Source: Peltaster fructicola
Taxonomy: Eukaryota; Ascomycota; Dothideomycetes
NCBI GenBank assembly: GCA_001592805.2
Contig: CP051142.1
Span: 1,984,001 to 2,048,000, forward strand
Reading direction: 5' to 3'
Length of the DNA stretch: 64,000 nt
In this document: piece by piece, positions 42,569 through 54,300 of the stretch
Layout: every line of letters begins with the position of its first letter
Numbering within the stretch: the first letter of the stretch is position 1
The notes under the pieces: generated by a model
Told to the model about the DNA's origin: nothing
Database searches by the model: none
The model's input: only the letters and a program-made list of their open reading frames with translations
Made by a program: the position numbers and the translations under genes

Positions 42569-43563
42569 CTCGGTTGCTTGCTAGAAAGTGGAAAGCAGCA
42601 GTCGATGAACGGACAAGATATATGCATGGTCTGGCCAGTCGTCTTTACTTCGTGCACTGCGTTGGAATGCACCCAATGCCAATATCCGGGAACACTGAGC
42701 AATGGTTTTGCAAGCAAATAAACGAGTAGAAGAATGTCGTGCCGTTTCGCTTCATTACAATTCAATTTCATTCCACTGATTTGCAGCACGTCGACGAAGT
42801 GCTTGACTCCAATTGATGACAGGGAATGTAACGAGATCTTGGAGGATTGGGCTCGAATGTCGCAACATGCTTTGGAAAGTGTCACTGCCATTCATCCCAT
42901 TTGCTGTGCAAAGAAATTCCTCGCAAGCTCATGACGGTACAGCATTCCGGGTGAGTCTCTGGTCCCCCAACAAGCGAGACGTTGCGGGAGAAAGACTTTC
43001 TTGTAGATTACTTCCTCCTCCAGGCGACTTTGCTTGCACGATGCTGCTCTCACATGCCAGATGTCGTGCATGTTGCCATTCTTCATGATCTTCGGTAGCA
43101 GTGACGCTGCTTGCTGCGCTATGACGGTCTTTGATCAGCAGCCATCTTCAGGTGGACGATAAGGGCGATGTGTCATCGGTCCAGAGCGTGTTGACGTTGG
43201 TGTTCTACGCACAGCCTGTGCCGTTTGCATAGTGTCTTTTTGTGTATTGTGGCGAACTCGTTGCGACTTCTTCCCATCAGCCTTCACAGGCCGAACCACG
43301 AGCTTAAGGCAAATTGTCGGGCTCCTTTCTCTCAGTAATATTGGTTTGGGCATTCTCATTGTGCTGAGCTGACTTTCCTGTACCTCGACAACTCACAGGA
43401 CATGGTATTGACCAATGTCAAGCTCATTGACGTGCCTACAGGACTACCGTCAAGGCTCTTGCAGGCGTATCCAGCGCCTCGTAATGTTCAGATGTGACAG
43501 TGCACTGCTCTGTCCGTCAGTGTCTGTCAACGACCTTACCGTGTTCCACCATTGTTCAATGTC
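42569..43563. other. Spacer carrying dispersed-repeat copy B
   Basis: About 1 kb upstream of the dynamin-like gene and downstream of the recombinase gene. Weak similarity to 28,310-28,460 begins at about 42,750 (for example ACGAAGTGCTTGACT) and a strong 110 bp match lies at 43136-43245. No open gene is seen. Confidence 0.5.
43136..43245 (+). repeat. 110 bp dispersed repeat, copy B
   Basis: Gapless match to 28465-28574, about four bases in five identical, including GGTGGACGAT, CCAGAGCGTGT and TAGTGTCTTTTTGTGT. It is not flanked here by aquaporin sequence. Confidence 0.75.
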
Positions 43564-46015
43564 CTAGCCCTTTTGAAGACGAACACCATGTTCCTTTTGA
43601 GAGTGTGAAAGCAAGTGCTGGAGGTTTGACAGCACCAGCACACGCTCTTTGCAAGCGGGATGTGCACAAGCGATGGCCTGCTTAGCATCGATAGTCTTCA
43701 GGTGCATCCTCGAGACATGGTCCCACAATATTTGGGGTCGAACGAATCTCTTCCAACGTTGTCGCTCTGATAGCGTCTCATCGCCGACGCAGAAAACACA
43801 TTGTAGGTTATGCAGTATCACAGGGACAATCTTGCTCTCAGTCACTTCTTCCTTCGGCAACGAGGTTGAGGCTGTAGGCTGGAATGCAGCACATACGTCG
43901 GACGGTCGACCTCTTCGCTGTTCGGTGCGAGCACACATGTCGACGAGGACTTGCATGACCTTCGCACGATTGTCTGAATTAGGGCCAATGATCACAGACA
44001 TGTCGTCAGGAAGTGCTGAGAAGAACACTTGCTCAGGTGACAAATTTGCTAAAGTCCTCGAGAGCTCCAGCTGTGTCGAGACAATGCTCTCAGTGCCATC
44101 GAGTTGAGCATGAATAATTGCTCTGCTCTTGTCCTCGAAGAACTGGTCACGCCTACTGGTTAGCAATTGCCTCGAGATACGTGCCTTCAGTGCACGTAGC
44201 TGGCGACGGCATTCCTGATATTGTTGCAGAACCGGGTCATCCTTGGGTGCATTGTTGATCAACAGATAGGTCGATTTGAGCGCCTCACTGAGCTCGTCGC
44301 ACCTCTGCGTGAGACAAATCACCGTTGGCTCATTGATGATGTCCTCTTTGGCCAATATCTGGTTGGCACGTGGGTCCGCGTCTCTTGTTAGATGTCTGAG
44401 ATCAGACATCAACTCATCCTCGCATGTGTTGCCAAGCATTAGACTTGCAATGTCGAGGTTGATGCACTGGTCAATGTAGTGCTTGCCAAAGATGTCGTCA
44501 GCAGTGTGTCCAGCAAGCTGTCTGCGAACTGCTGAGGACGCGACTCCTGGCCAGTATTAGATAGATCTTCGACTACTCAGTCACTCACCGTCCACAACAT
44601 TGAGCACAGCACGCCTGAAAGAGTAGAATGTCACTTCCGGCTTCGCCATACCCATGTTGACTGCTAAAGCTCTGATCCTCTTCCTTGCTGCGTTGTCTGA
44701 AAACTCACTTCCAGATGCTTGTCTTAGTACCGCCTGTTTTGCATGGACTTTTGGTGTGAATAGTCAGTACAGTCTGACCCTCGGGCACCCTTAGAGACAA
44801 GAGGCTCTTTGCATCATTCAGTCGTTCGATACAGAAGGCATTGTCGTGTATTGCCAGGGCAATGAATTGCGCCACAGGGCAGATGAAGACGTCAGACTGA
44901 TCGAACCATCTGAATAACTTCCTATGTAACGTCAAGTCTCTGACACAAGCATACCCTGAAGCCATTCATGACCTACCTTTGAGCCCTTTGACCTTTAAAC
45001 TTGTCGAAAAGCGCTTCCAGCACAAATCGACTACGACCGTCGTCCGCCCTGACCAGTTTCAGGGCGAAGTTGCCATACGTCAAGGTTGTCGCAGCGTCAT
45101 GCTTCTCTTTGGACGTCTTGGTGGTCGTATTTGGTCGCAAACCAGAGAATGCATGTATCGTGATAAGGAGCCCTATCGAGACTCGTTCTCTTCCAGTCTG
45201 GTACCAAGCTGTGTCTTTCTTGTATAAGAAGTGTTGCATACGTCTGAAGTCTAGACCCGTAACCACAGTCTTCTCCTTGAATGTTCCTAGTTCCTTGTGT
45301 TGACACAGCTCCTCGAAGAACTGCACACGCACGTGTCAGTATTGTAGGTGTGCAAATGCATAACGCTATGACCAACCATTTGGACATCTTTGACTGTCTT
45401 TGCTTTCATTGGCCTTCGAGCCACCTTCTGATAGTATTGCTTGAGCACCCTTAAGTATTGAAACAGAGTAGTTCGTCCTACTCTTCCCTTTCGATCGATG
45501 CCTTTGAAGAATCCCTTGATGAACGTAGAGTCTGCTTTTGACAAAGCGACCAATGGATCAAATTGGAACAAGGAGCAGTACCTGCAGAGTTCATTGTCAG
45601 TCTAGAGTAAGGTTGAATGCCTGATCTCTACTTACCTGCTCCATTTCTTCACCATCAATTCAATGCCCATGCGAGTGGAGTGTTTCATCGGACGAGTGTG
45701 TTCTCCATGGTTCTTCAACTCCAGCAAATCTTGTTGTGCTTGTCTTCTTTCTTCATCATCCACATCTGCGTATGTGCCGTCGACCTCTCGTAGCGCTGAT
45801 GTGGTCAAGCAATCTATGCCGTGTCCAATTGCAGCTATTGAACCATCGCCAGCAATGTTCGAGGAAAGATCAGACCTTTGTGGAAATGACTCAGAATCGT
45901 TGTCGGAAGACTCAGAGTCGTTACCTGAGGACTCGAAGTCATTGTTTGAGGTCGACTCAGCGTCATCAAATGAAGATCTAGCTGGAAGAGAGTTGTGCTG
46001 CGAGATACAAAGCAT
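43564..46015 (-). CDS. DUF3435 tyrosine recombinase (Starship captain-like)
   Basis: Five exons, 45636-46015, 45377-45581, 44977-45320, 44589-44939 and 43564-44546, about 753 residues. A Ser/Asp/Glu-rich start precedes the recombinase core. HAFSGLRPNTTT carries the first catalytic Arg. Then come FKGQRAQR, FICPVAQFIALAIHDNAF, TFYSFRRAVLNVVDG (second Arg), RRQLAGHT (His) and GKHYIDQ (probable Tyr nucleophile). A C-terminal zinc-finger-like part has CVFCVGDETLSERQRW and HVSRMHL. This is the DUF3435 family, whose members drive Starship elements and sit at one end facing the cargo, as here. In the fourth exon, near 44,745-44,750 in an A-run, homology moves to the next frame, implying one indel or a sequencing error. 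All catalytic residues are otherwise present. Confidence 0.85.
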
Positions 46016-46562
46016 AATTGTTACAATCTGAACATGTCGATAATGAGTGACAAGAGGTAGGAGATTGTTGGGGAAACGAGGGGAATAGTGATGGCAGAAA
46101 GCTCAGTGTAGTTCCAGGACAGAATACTTATACCAGTTGTCCACGTACCGCTTGTGTATGGCGCAGACATGTCGATGCAGAGTTCAGGATCAAGACAAAA
46201 AAGTGTTGAAAAGCATATGAGCTTTAGCGCTGGAGACATTGTCGTTTGAGCGCCAGGGGTGGTATGACTCATCTGTTCTGATGGCAGCTCTACGCGACTT
46301 TGTGCAAATTATGCATCGACTTTCGTCGCCCATTTCGGCGACAGCTGTTGCCTGTTCTGGCAGCACAGGCAGTGTCAGGCCGCTTTTCGCTGTCGCGGTC
46401 GTGACTCAGGCTGACCAACAGAAAGCACGTCCTCGATGACCTCACGCTTGACATTTGGCGAGACACTTTGAACCACAACAACGAGCGTCCTTCCTCGTGT
46501 TCTGGCATTTCCGCAGCATGGCTCATCGAAGCATATTCACCAACTAGCGTCACTCATTCATC
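46016..46562. other. Spacer expected to contain the right element boundary
   Basis: About 550 bp between the recombinase start and a conserved mitochondrial gene. If the block is a Starship, its 5' end and one target-site copy must lie here. I could not pick out a terminal repeat by eye. The right part must also hold the promoter of the next gene. Confidence 0.5.
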
Positions 46563-47525
46563 ATGCGTATATTTCTCCTGCCCATCACAACGCGCCAGTC
46601 CAGGGCCATAGTGTACTGCGAGCGACTTCACCAGACTGTTGCGCCAGGCACCAAACCGCCCATTGCCGAACGGATTGTGAACAAAGCGACCACGACCTGG
46701 AATTCCTGGGAAAAAGCAGAGAAGGGATGGCAAAAGCGCCTTGTCGACTTCACGAATACAACGATATTCAAGAGGATACCTTACCAAGAGCGCGCATTAC
46801 AATCATTTCCTGCATTGAACGCGAGGACGATTAAGGCGATCAATGACAAGCAGCTTCAGTTTCGTTGCCTGTATCCTGGAGCATTCGTGAAGGGCGATAA
46901 GGTCGTGGATGTGCTCGGGCAGCTGGCCAAGGAACGTCAGGCATTTCACTGGCAGCGACTCGTATATTGCTTGATTGGCATGCCTATATCGTGAGTCGGA
47001 GCTGGCTCGTTGCAGCATAGCTGACAGACAGTCTAGCGCACCGTTCATGATCGTACCAGTGTAGGTGATCAGTACATGCTTGCTTCAAAGCTGACAAGAT
47101 GATCTAGCATACCCAACCTACCGTTCTACTACTTATGTTACAGAGCATACTGCAATTGGAAGGCGCTTTATGGTGCAAAGACCTTGGACCACCTTGTAGA
47201 GAAGAAGCTGGTAGGCGTCGAACCCTCCCCGAAGCTGGACGAGCTGTACACAGCAGGATTGCAGCAATCTCCATCCATTGGCGCCAGTACACAACAAGCA
47301 CGCCCTACATCAACAGAAAAGACCGAGCGAACACAGAAGGTTACGACAGACGGCGAGGAGATCATGCTGCTTAGTAGGTCCACAGCTCAACACATAGCAA
47401 CGGCTTTTGTGCCCGAGCTGCAATCCGAGGTCGAGCGCGCGGTCGAGCAGGTTGAAAGTGCATTAGCAAAGGAGCGAGGCGAGGAGCAAGCACAAGCCAG
47501 ACAAGAGAAAGACAAGACGCAGTAG
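46563..47525 (+). CDS. Mitochondrial K+-H+ exchange-related protein
   Basis: Exons 46563-46990, 47037-47060 and 47108-47525 give 289 residues; the middle exon is only 24 bp. It starts MRIFLLPITTRQSRAIVYCE and continues with TWNSWEKAEKGWQKRLVDF and RIPYQERALQSFPAL. A hydrophobic pair spans the junctions (LVYCLIGMPIS, PFMIVPVIPNLPFYYLCYRAY), then WKALYGAKTLDHL. This is the Mit_KHE1 family of the inner mitochondrial membrane (yeast YDL183C), implicated in K+/H+ exchange. The C-terminal 100 residues are polar with an Ala/Glu-rich helix. It is a conserved gene and so marks the right flank of the accessory block. Confidence 0.85.
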
Positions 47526-47722
47526 TGCTGACCCGGAATCTGAGGGTTTGGTCTGTAATTGGAAGCGCTGTTTTGGAAAGCAGCAAGACAAATCTGAACG
47601 ATATATGTATAAGATATACTGGATAGACAATGCTAACTCTGCTCACTGCTAGAGATCTTGTCTACTGATACCCGCCGCGCTGAACGATGCTTGATGCGTC
47701 TACCCAAGTGATACCCATGCCA

Positions 47723-50252
47723 TTACAACTTTGCTTTTTGTTCCACGGTTGGCAGCATGAGGTCTCGGATGTCTCCTGCTGCCTCGTTGAGGTAGAATGC
47801 CATCTTCTCGCAGCCAAGGTTCTTGCTGACAACGTTGAACTGGATGCTGTTCTCGTTGATCATGTAAGCAAGTCTGTGCAAGGTAATTAGTCTTTGCGTG
47901 ACGAATCTAAACAAGGAAGTAAACTCACCCCCATCCATCCTCAATAACCTGACTCCATCCGTATCCGTTGTAGTACTCACTGCTGAGCTGTGAAGAAGAG
48001 ACGAACCAAGAGGAGGAGTAGGAGAAAGCTGGGTCCTTGAAGATAGCAGGCACTTGCTCGCCGTCCTTGATGCACTTCTTGAGTCCGAAGAGATGTCTGT
48101 CAACACCCTTGCCGTCAGAGGCTGCTGAGATGTACTCTCCCTGTGATGCGAGCGCCTTGCGGAAGAGTGTTTGGCATTCCTCAGCGGTGGACAACGGGTG
48201 CGCCATTGCGTTGCAGAAGGCTACGCTCTCATCTGACACAGATCGGCAGGTTTCTGTTCGGCCCTCCCTAATAAGATCGTTAGTCTCTGTGCTTATGACG
48301 ATTGGCTGTATGCCACATACTTGTAAGCTCTCGTGGCAGCACTCTCGTATGTTGGTCGGTTCTTGCCATAAAACTGAGCACAGTTAGGGGTGTTCTGATT
48401 CTAGACACTTTTGTGTACATGCCTTGTGGTATGCAAGCTGGATGATCATTTGCACGTAGCCGTCTGGGCTGCACTTCATCTTCTTGATCAGACCCTTGCC
48501 GTAGCCTGTTGTACTGTTAGCGACAGACCTAGTCCCGAGTTCGATGGATGCCGTACCTTGGTATGCCTCGACTCGTAGATCATGCTGGGACATGACCTTG
48601 ACGTGATGTGTAGTTGCTAGGGCGATATCTGCTCTGTTCTCGCCGCTAAGCTCCCATCTGATTGGAGTTGGTGGTGGGAGGTTCGATCGAACAGGAGCCT
48701 CTTCGAAGTCGAGCTTGTTGTTGAAAATGACGTTGTTGACGTAGTCGTTCAATCTGTGCGTGGGTGTACCGTCCTGCTCTGTTAGTCGTGTTCAGTGCAC
48801 AGATGCAGTTCACATACCATCATGGAGTGCTCGCCAGTGAATCCACTTGAACCATTGGAGCAGACGACGAACTGAATAGGCTTGTCGAACCATCTGAGCT
48901 TCGATCAGCCGGGCTCTGCATCAGTCATGCTAGTTAACAAACCTGTTGGAGCCATCGCCATGCCAGTACTGGTGAGCGCGCTCAGTGAGAGTGATTGGAG
49001 CGGCATCGTCGAGGCAGACAACGAAGCTGCTACGCTGAATAGCTTCCAGAGCCGCTGCGTTGATCGGTGATGCCAGAAGTCGCTCGCGCATATCTGTGAA
49101 GTTGTCACGGTTCTCCGTGGTCAAGATACCTACAGGAGGGCTTGATTCTGCACTCCTGTAGATCTCTCTGAATTGGTGCTCGAGCTCTGAGCATGATAGC
49201 TGCTTTCCGCCGACTTGGTGAGGGATCTTCCAGAACTGGTTCTTGCGGACGGCAAGAATGAACTGGTTCTCTGGGTCCTTGTAGTCGTACTTGATTGGGA
49301 CGTCACTTGGCTTCTGAGGTAGACGGCATGCGTTGAACATCCAGTAGTATGAGCTCATGGCCATTGGGAGCTGTTGTCATCAGCTGGTTGATTCCCTCAT
49401 GCACGCAAATCAAACAAACCTTTCTCATATACTCCGGCTCCAAGCTAAGCTCATCTACCTGTCTCTTGAAGTCGAGGGCGGCGAAACTGATGGCGGCGGC
49501 ACGCTTGGCTGGATCGCGTCTCTTGCGGTCATCGCGGTGGCTGTAGAAGTAACTGACGTATGGCACGACTGCACTTGATCAGCCTTTGTGTTATGCTCGA
49601 TATGCAAATGGACACACCTGGGTCACGGTATCCGAGATAAGCTGCCTCGTTCCACCACTCAGTCAACCAGTTGTTCATGCCCTTCTGTGCGGCGCGCTCT
49701 TGCAGTCGCTTCTGCAGGGTTGGACCAAGGCCATTTGAGGAGACGAACTCCTCGACTGCCTTCTTCGTGTGCTGGTATTCGCCCTCATTCAGCAGGCAGT
49801 GAACTGACTTGAGGTATCGTTGCGCGGTCTGTTCGAGGGTAGGTACTGGAAGGGTGGGGAGTGAGTCCTCGTATCGAAGCATGGCGCCTTTGCTCAGGTC
49901 CTCCTTGTAGCCTGGGCCGTGGTCAGCGCAAGGTGTCAGTGATCGCATGAGTAGACTTACTAGCTGGCAATGCGCTCTGCTTGCGCGACTGCTGCTGTTG
50001 TGGTGCCATAGTGAATGCGCTCTAAAGATACAGGTTAGAAAAAGACAACGATAGTGATACAAGAAAAGTGCAGAGTGCTTATGCAACAAGGATAGGAGGA
50101 TTAGAAAGAGTCGTCATAACATAGCAGCAGACACAGAGAGCTCGTGAACATACACCTGCAGCTAGTAGTGAGGATGATCCTCGGTAGCCGGTAAGAGTTG
50201 AAGATGCAAACGAAGCTCCTCCTCGACGAGCCGCACGGCCGACGAGCCACAT
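47723..50252 (-). CDS. Carnitine O-acetyltransferase, mitochondrial and peroxisomal
   Basis: A multi-exon choline/carnitine acyltransferase. Core motifs run in order: LPTLPVPTLEQTAQRYL, WWNEAAYLGYRDP, FILAVRKNQFWKI, YWHGDGSNRFVN, GEHSMMDGTPTHRLND with the catalytic His, then YGKGLIKKMKCSPDGYVQM. It ends KAKL, a type 1 peroxisomal signal (AKL). Two starts are plausible. From 50252, exon 50154-50252 encodes an Arg-rich, acid-free presequence (MWLVGRAARRGGASF) that splices in frame (donor GTATGT) to exon 2 at 50021. The ATG at 50009 (MAPQQQQSRKQ) lies inside exon 2 and gives a form without it. The enzyme shuttles acetyl units between CoA and carnitine and is needed for growth on acetate and fatty acids, as A. 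nidulans AcuJ. Confidence 0.88.
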
Positions 50253-51312
50253 AGCCTGACCCTGGTAGGTGAGATTGAGTCGTGTGCGGAAATCTTGCCT
50301 GTGCTGAGGAGCCCAATGATCTGAATTCAAGCGAACGCCCTGCGGCCGAAGAGACAATAATGAGTTTTTGTCTGAGAAGATGCAGCTGGATGTCGCAGAA
50401 GATTGGTGTCAACGGGACTAGACGGGACGACCGAGGTTCGGGTTAGGTGTGTTCAATGCTGTTGCTGTTGTTGTTCTTCTGATGGAAGACGTGAAGAAGA
50501 GCGTTGCCGTTCTTTCTGCTCATATGCTAAGTATGCGCCTCGCTCATTTCAGACGAAGAACGTGCTGTGTCACTCCGTACCTTGGTACAGCAGATTTGAA
50601 TAGCCGCAGTAAACCTTGAGTTCATCTGACATGAAAAAAAGCCGGCTAGATTCGGACGACTCTGTTGTAGGCCTGCAGTTCAAGACACCACGCGACGCGT
50701 GCCGAGGCAAGTCCTTTCACACGTTGCTTTTCCTTGCGATCAACTGTTGTGTGATCAGTCGTCGCTGATGAGTGCGTAGTGTAATCACGAGCGTTGGGAG
50801 ATTCAGGCACGGGCTGAGATTATCATCGTGAAGACGAGGTTGGATTTGGCGAAAGGTGTAGCACAGACGGCTCCACCGAAACACCGTGATTGATAGACAG
50901 CACTGGTCGTACTATCTGCAAGGATCTCGTATTAGACAATGTTGTCGAACGAGCTCAATGTGTACAGATTGTTCTTACAATTGGTACATGAGCACATCTC
51001 AGGTCCCTCGTCCGTTCCATCCCTAACCAACAACGCTGAACGCTGCACACCACCACCAAAGTAACGCCTGAAAAAGTTCATCAAAAGGATCTTAGGGAGA
51101 AATTATTGTGCAGTCGTTCATTCGGCCCCATGCGAGTTGTAGGTTTTAGGTGAGATTCCACCGTCTATTCCCTCCTCTTGCACGGAAATTCTCGTGGTGA
51201 AGCTGAAGGACGAGCCTCCGCTGGCTCGAGATGACCAACCGCCTGACGACCAGGGAGAGTCGTGGACTATGGCACATCGTGGAGGCCACACGTCCGATTC
51301 CGCAAAGCACAC
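50253..51312. other. Spacer between CAT and BCK1
   Basis: About 1.06 kb, with CAT's upstream region on the left and BCK1's 3' region on the right. No gene is supported. Confidence 0.4.
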
Positions 51313-54300
51313 CTAGAAAGCACTACGAATCTTGGCGTAGAGGTCGGTCTCCTGGAAGTTATACTGCGGGTTGGAGAAGCAGAACGGTTGACGCAGAAGA
51401 GTATCTGCTTGAGGTCTCTCTACCGGGTCACTGAGATGTGTTAGCGCTCTGTTTCCAGACAAGAAAGGAGGCAATACTTACATCGTGAAGCAGTCGAGCA
51501 TAAAACTGAACGCTGCCGGACTGATCACTGTGCTGACATCGTCCGGGATAGGAGGCGCCTGGTTGAGACTGCCCAGCTTGTAGATTGCACCGATCACTTC
51601 CTCTTTGCTCCAAGGTCTGCGTCCAGCGAACATCTCCAGCACTACACAGCCAAGCGACCAAATGTCGACCTTGCCACTGTACCCCTGGCTCAGCGCCTGT
51701 GAAGGATCAAGATTCGCGGCTTCTGCAGCGGTGAGCTGTTGACTCTGTGCTCGGATTACCTCCGGCGCCATCCAGAACACGCTGCCTTGCATACTATTTG
51801 TGATATCATTGCTGTACGCGCCGGCTGCAGACCGTTTCGAGATACCGAAATCAGAGATCTTGGCTGTGCCGTCAAGGTCGAGCAGAATGTTGTCAGCCTT
51901 TAGATCACGATGGAGGATGCCTTCGCGATGCAGGTATGCAAGTCCGCAGAGAGTCTGCCTCGTCAGTGACGAGACAACGGATTCCTCGAACTTTCCATGC
52001 TTCCGCAGACATGAGCCGATGCTGCCACCGGAGATGTACTCCAGGAAGATGGAAATGCTGTACTCCTTCCGTTCACATCCGAGGTACTGCACGATGTTGA
52101 CATGGTCGAGATGCTGCATCGTGTCGATTTCCTGATCCAACGCTTTCACCATCTCTCTAATCTTTGCTGGATCTGTATTCGGAAGCTTCGGGTTGACTTC
52201 GACCTGCTTGACAGCAAGAAGCTCTCCGGTCGTGGTGTTCATACCGAGGTAGACACGACCGAATGTGCCTTTACCAATGAGCTGACCCTTCATCCATTTG
52301 AACGTCGGTTGTCGCTCTGGTGTGCCTTTGTCATGTGCGTCAGGTAGGCTGTCCTGTGGGATTGTCTCCAGACTGAGGATCCTGCTGTTCCTATTCGGCT
52401 TGATCTGCTCGATCCTCGCGCCGAACATCTTTGTACTCTTGCGCCTGACAATGCCTTCTGCTGCATTCACTCGCAGCGTGTTGATCCTATTCAGCATTGG
52501 ATTGGCGGGTCCTGGCGCGGCTTGTTTCGCTGCTGGCTCTGTTTCCGCGATAGGTGCCATGGACAGCCTGGGTGCGTTCTTGTCGAAAGCATATGCGCCC
52601 TTGACCACGTCACGGATACTCTTGGTTCTACCTAACCCTCCAGATCGACGCATGTTTCGCTGAGCTGTTGACTCGAAGCTCTCTCGGCCAGTAGTGGTGT
52701 CAGCTTCATCTGCGCTGCTCACAGGCGTTACGCTCCGACTGATATCAAGGGAAGACGCCTTTGTCGACAACGTGTTGACATCGGATGAAGCACCGGACTC
52801 GGCGGCGCTTTGGGAGTCATCGACATCCATTGGCTGATCGAGATCGACGTTTGGGAAGAACTCGTCAAGATGTTCAACAAGTGCCTCTGCAGGAGGACGA
52901 TTTGCCCAAACATCAGATGCGAAACTGTCTCTTCGATTGTCGAAGATTGCTGGCTCCCCAGGAGACCATGTGGTGGAACCCGCGGAAGGAGGCACAGGTT
53001 TCTCGTTCAGGTATGGGAAGTGCTCCGAGTCGTCTTTCTTGCTAGCATCACCCAGGCTCATTTTCGATCGACTGGTCTTGATCCTCAGATCAGGCTTGTT
53101 GCCGGTACCGCTGGCACCAGCGGATGTTGATCCTGCAGATTCTGGGCCAATGCCAAGGACCTTTTCTGCTTTTGATGCACCAGCAGGTGCTTTCTTAGTC
53201 AGTGGTATGGCGAAAAGACCATCATCCGAAGAATCATCATCGTCCTCGTCAGAAATGAACATGGTCTGGTTTCCAGGCGCACGTTTGCTGGCAGACCTTT
53301 GCAGGAAGGACTTTCCTCTCTGAAGGCCTGTAGGACTGACATCCTCGCCACCGAACACTGCCTTTGAGGAAGGAGCATTGCCTGGAGTCTCCAGATGGAG
53401 GTTCGGCCGCTGCGCAGGGCGCAAGGTATCCTCATCTTCGTCCTCTTTGTCTACCTGTGCATCATACTCAGGTATGCTAAAGCTAGGTCCACCATTCGAC
53501 AGAGTGAAACGTGGCGAGCCACCATCCGCTGATGTGATCTTCTGTAGACTAGACGACGTACTTGCCGAGCTACCATGTTTGTTGGCCAAGATCGAGCCTG
53601 AACTTCGTCCGAATGAGCGTCTGCCATCTTCTTCTACGATTTTGCCACCCGACATTCTATTCTGCGAGACTTGCTTGGACCAGCTGATCCTGGAGTCAAC
53701 GCCTGGTCTTTTGGTCAATGAATTGGCTTTCACGAGAGTACTTGTAGGCCCTGGCACAGGTGGTGCTTGCCGAAGCGGCACCAAGCCTCCACTGCCAGTG
53801 GTGTCGAGCGAGCCACTTGACGGAGGCCGACCTCCCTCGCTGGGTAAGGCACGTGGGTGATCGAAGTCAAACACGCGCATCTCCTTGCCTGACAGACGTT
53901 CTTGACGCTGCTTGAAATACTCACTAAGTTTGCGCTCGTTCTCCTGGCGATGCTCGATGGCTTTCGCCTCAAGAAGTGCTTTCAATTGTTCCGGAGAGGA
54001 GACAACTGGATCGCCATTCGTCTGTGAGGGGACTACTGGAACAAGTGGTGCGATCTTGTTGGCTGACTGCCCGTGCGCCTGCGATGCGGATGTCTGTACC
54101 AGAAGCTTGAGAGCTCCCGTAGCATCTGCAAGCTGTTGCCGAGCGTCGACGAGCATCTCGTCGCTTAGCGGCTGATCAGTATCCAGATGACCAGGCCTCG
54201 TCAGATATATGGTAACATCAGGGCTTTCAGTCATGCCCAGATTGTGACAGACTTCCTGTCTGAGCTGCTCGGCTGAAGTGAGCAGTGTCACATCGATCAG

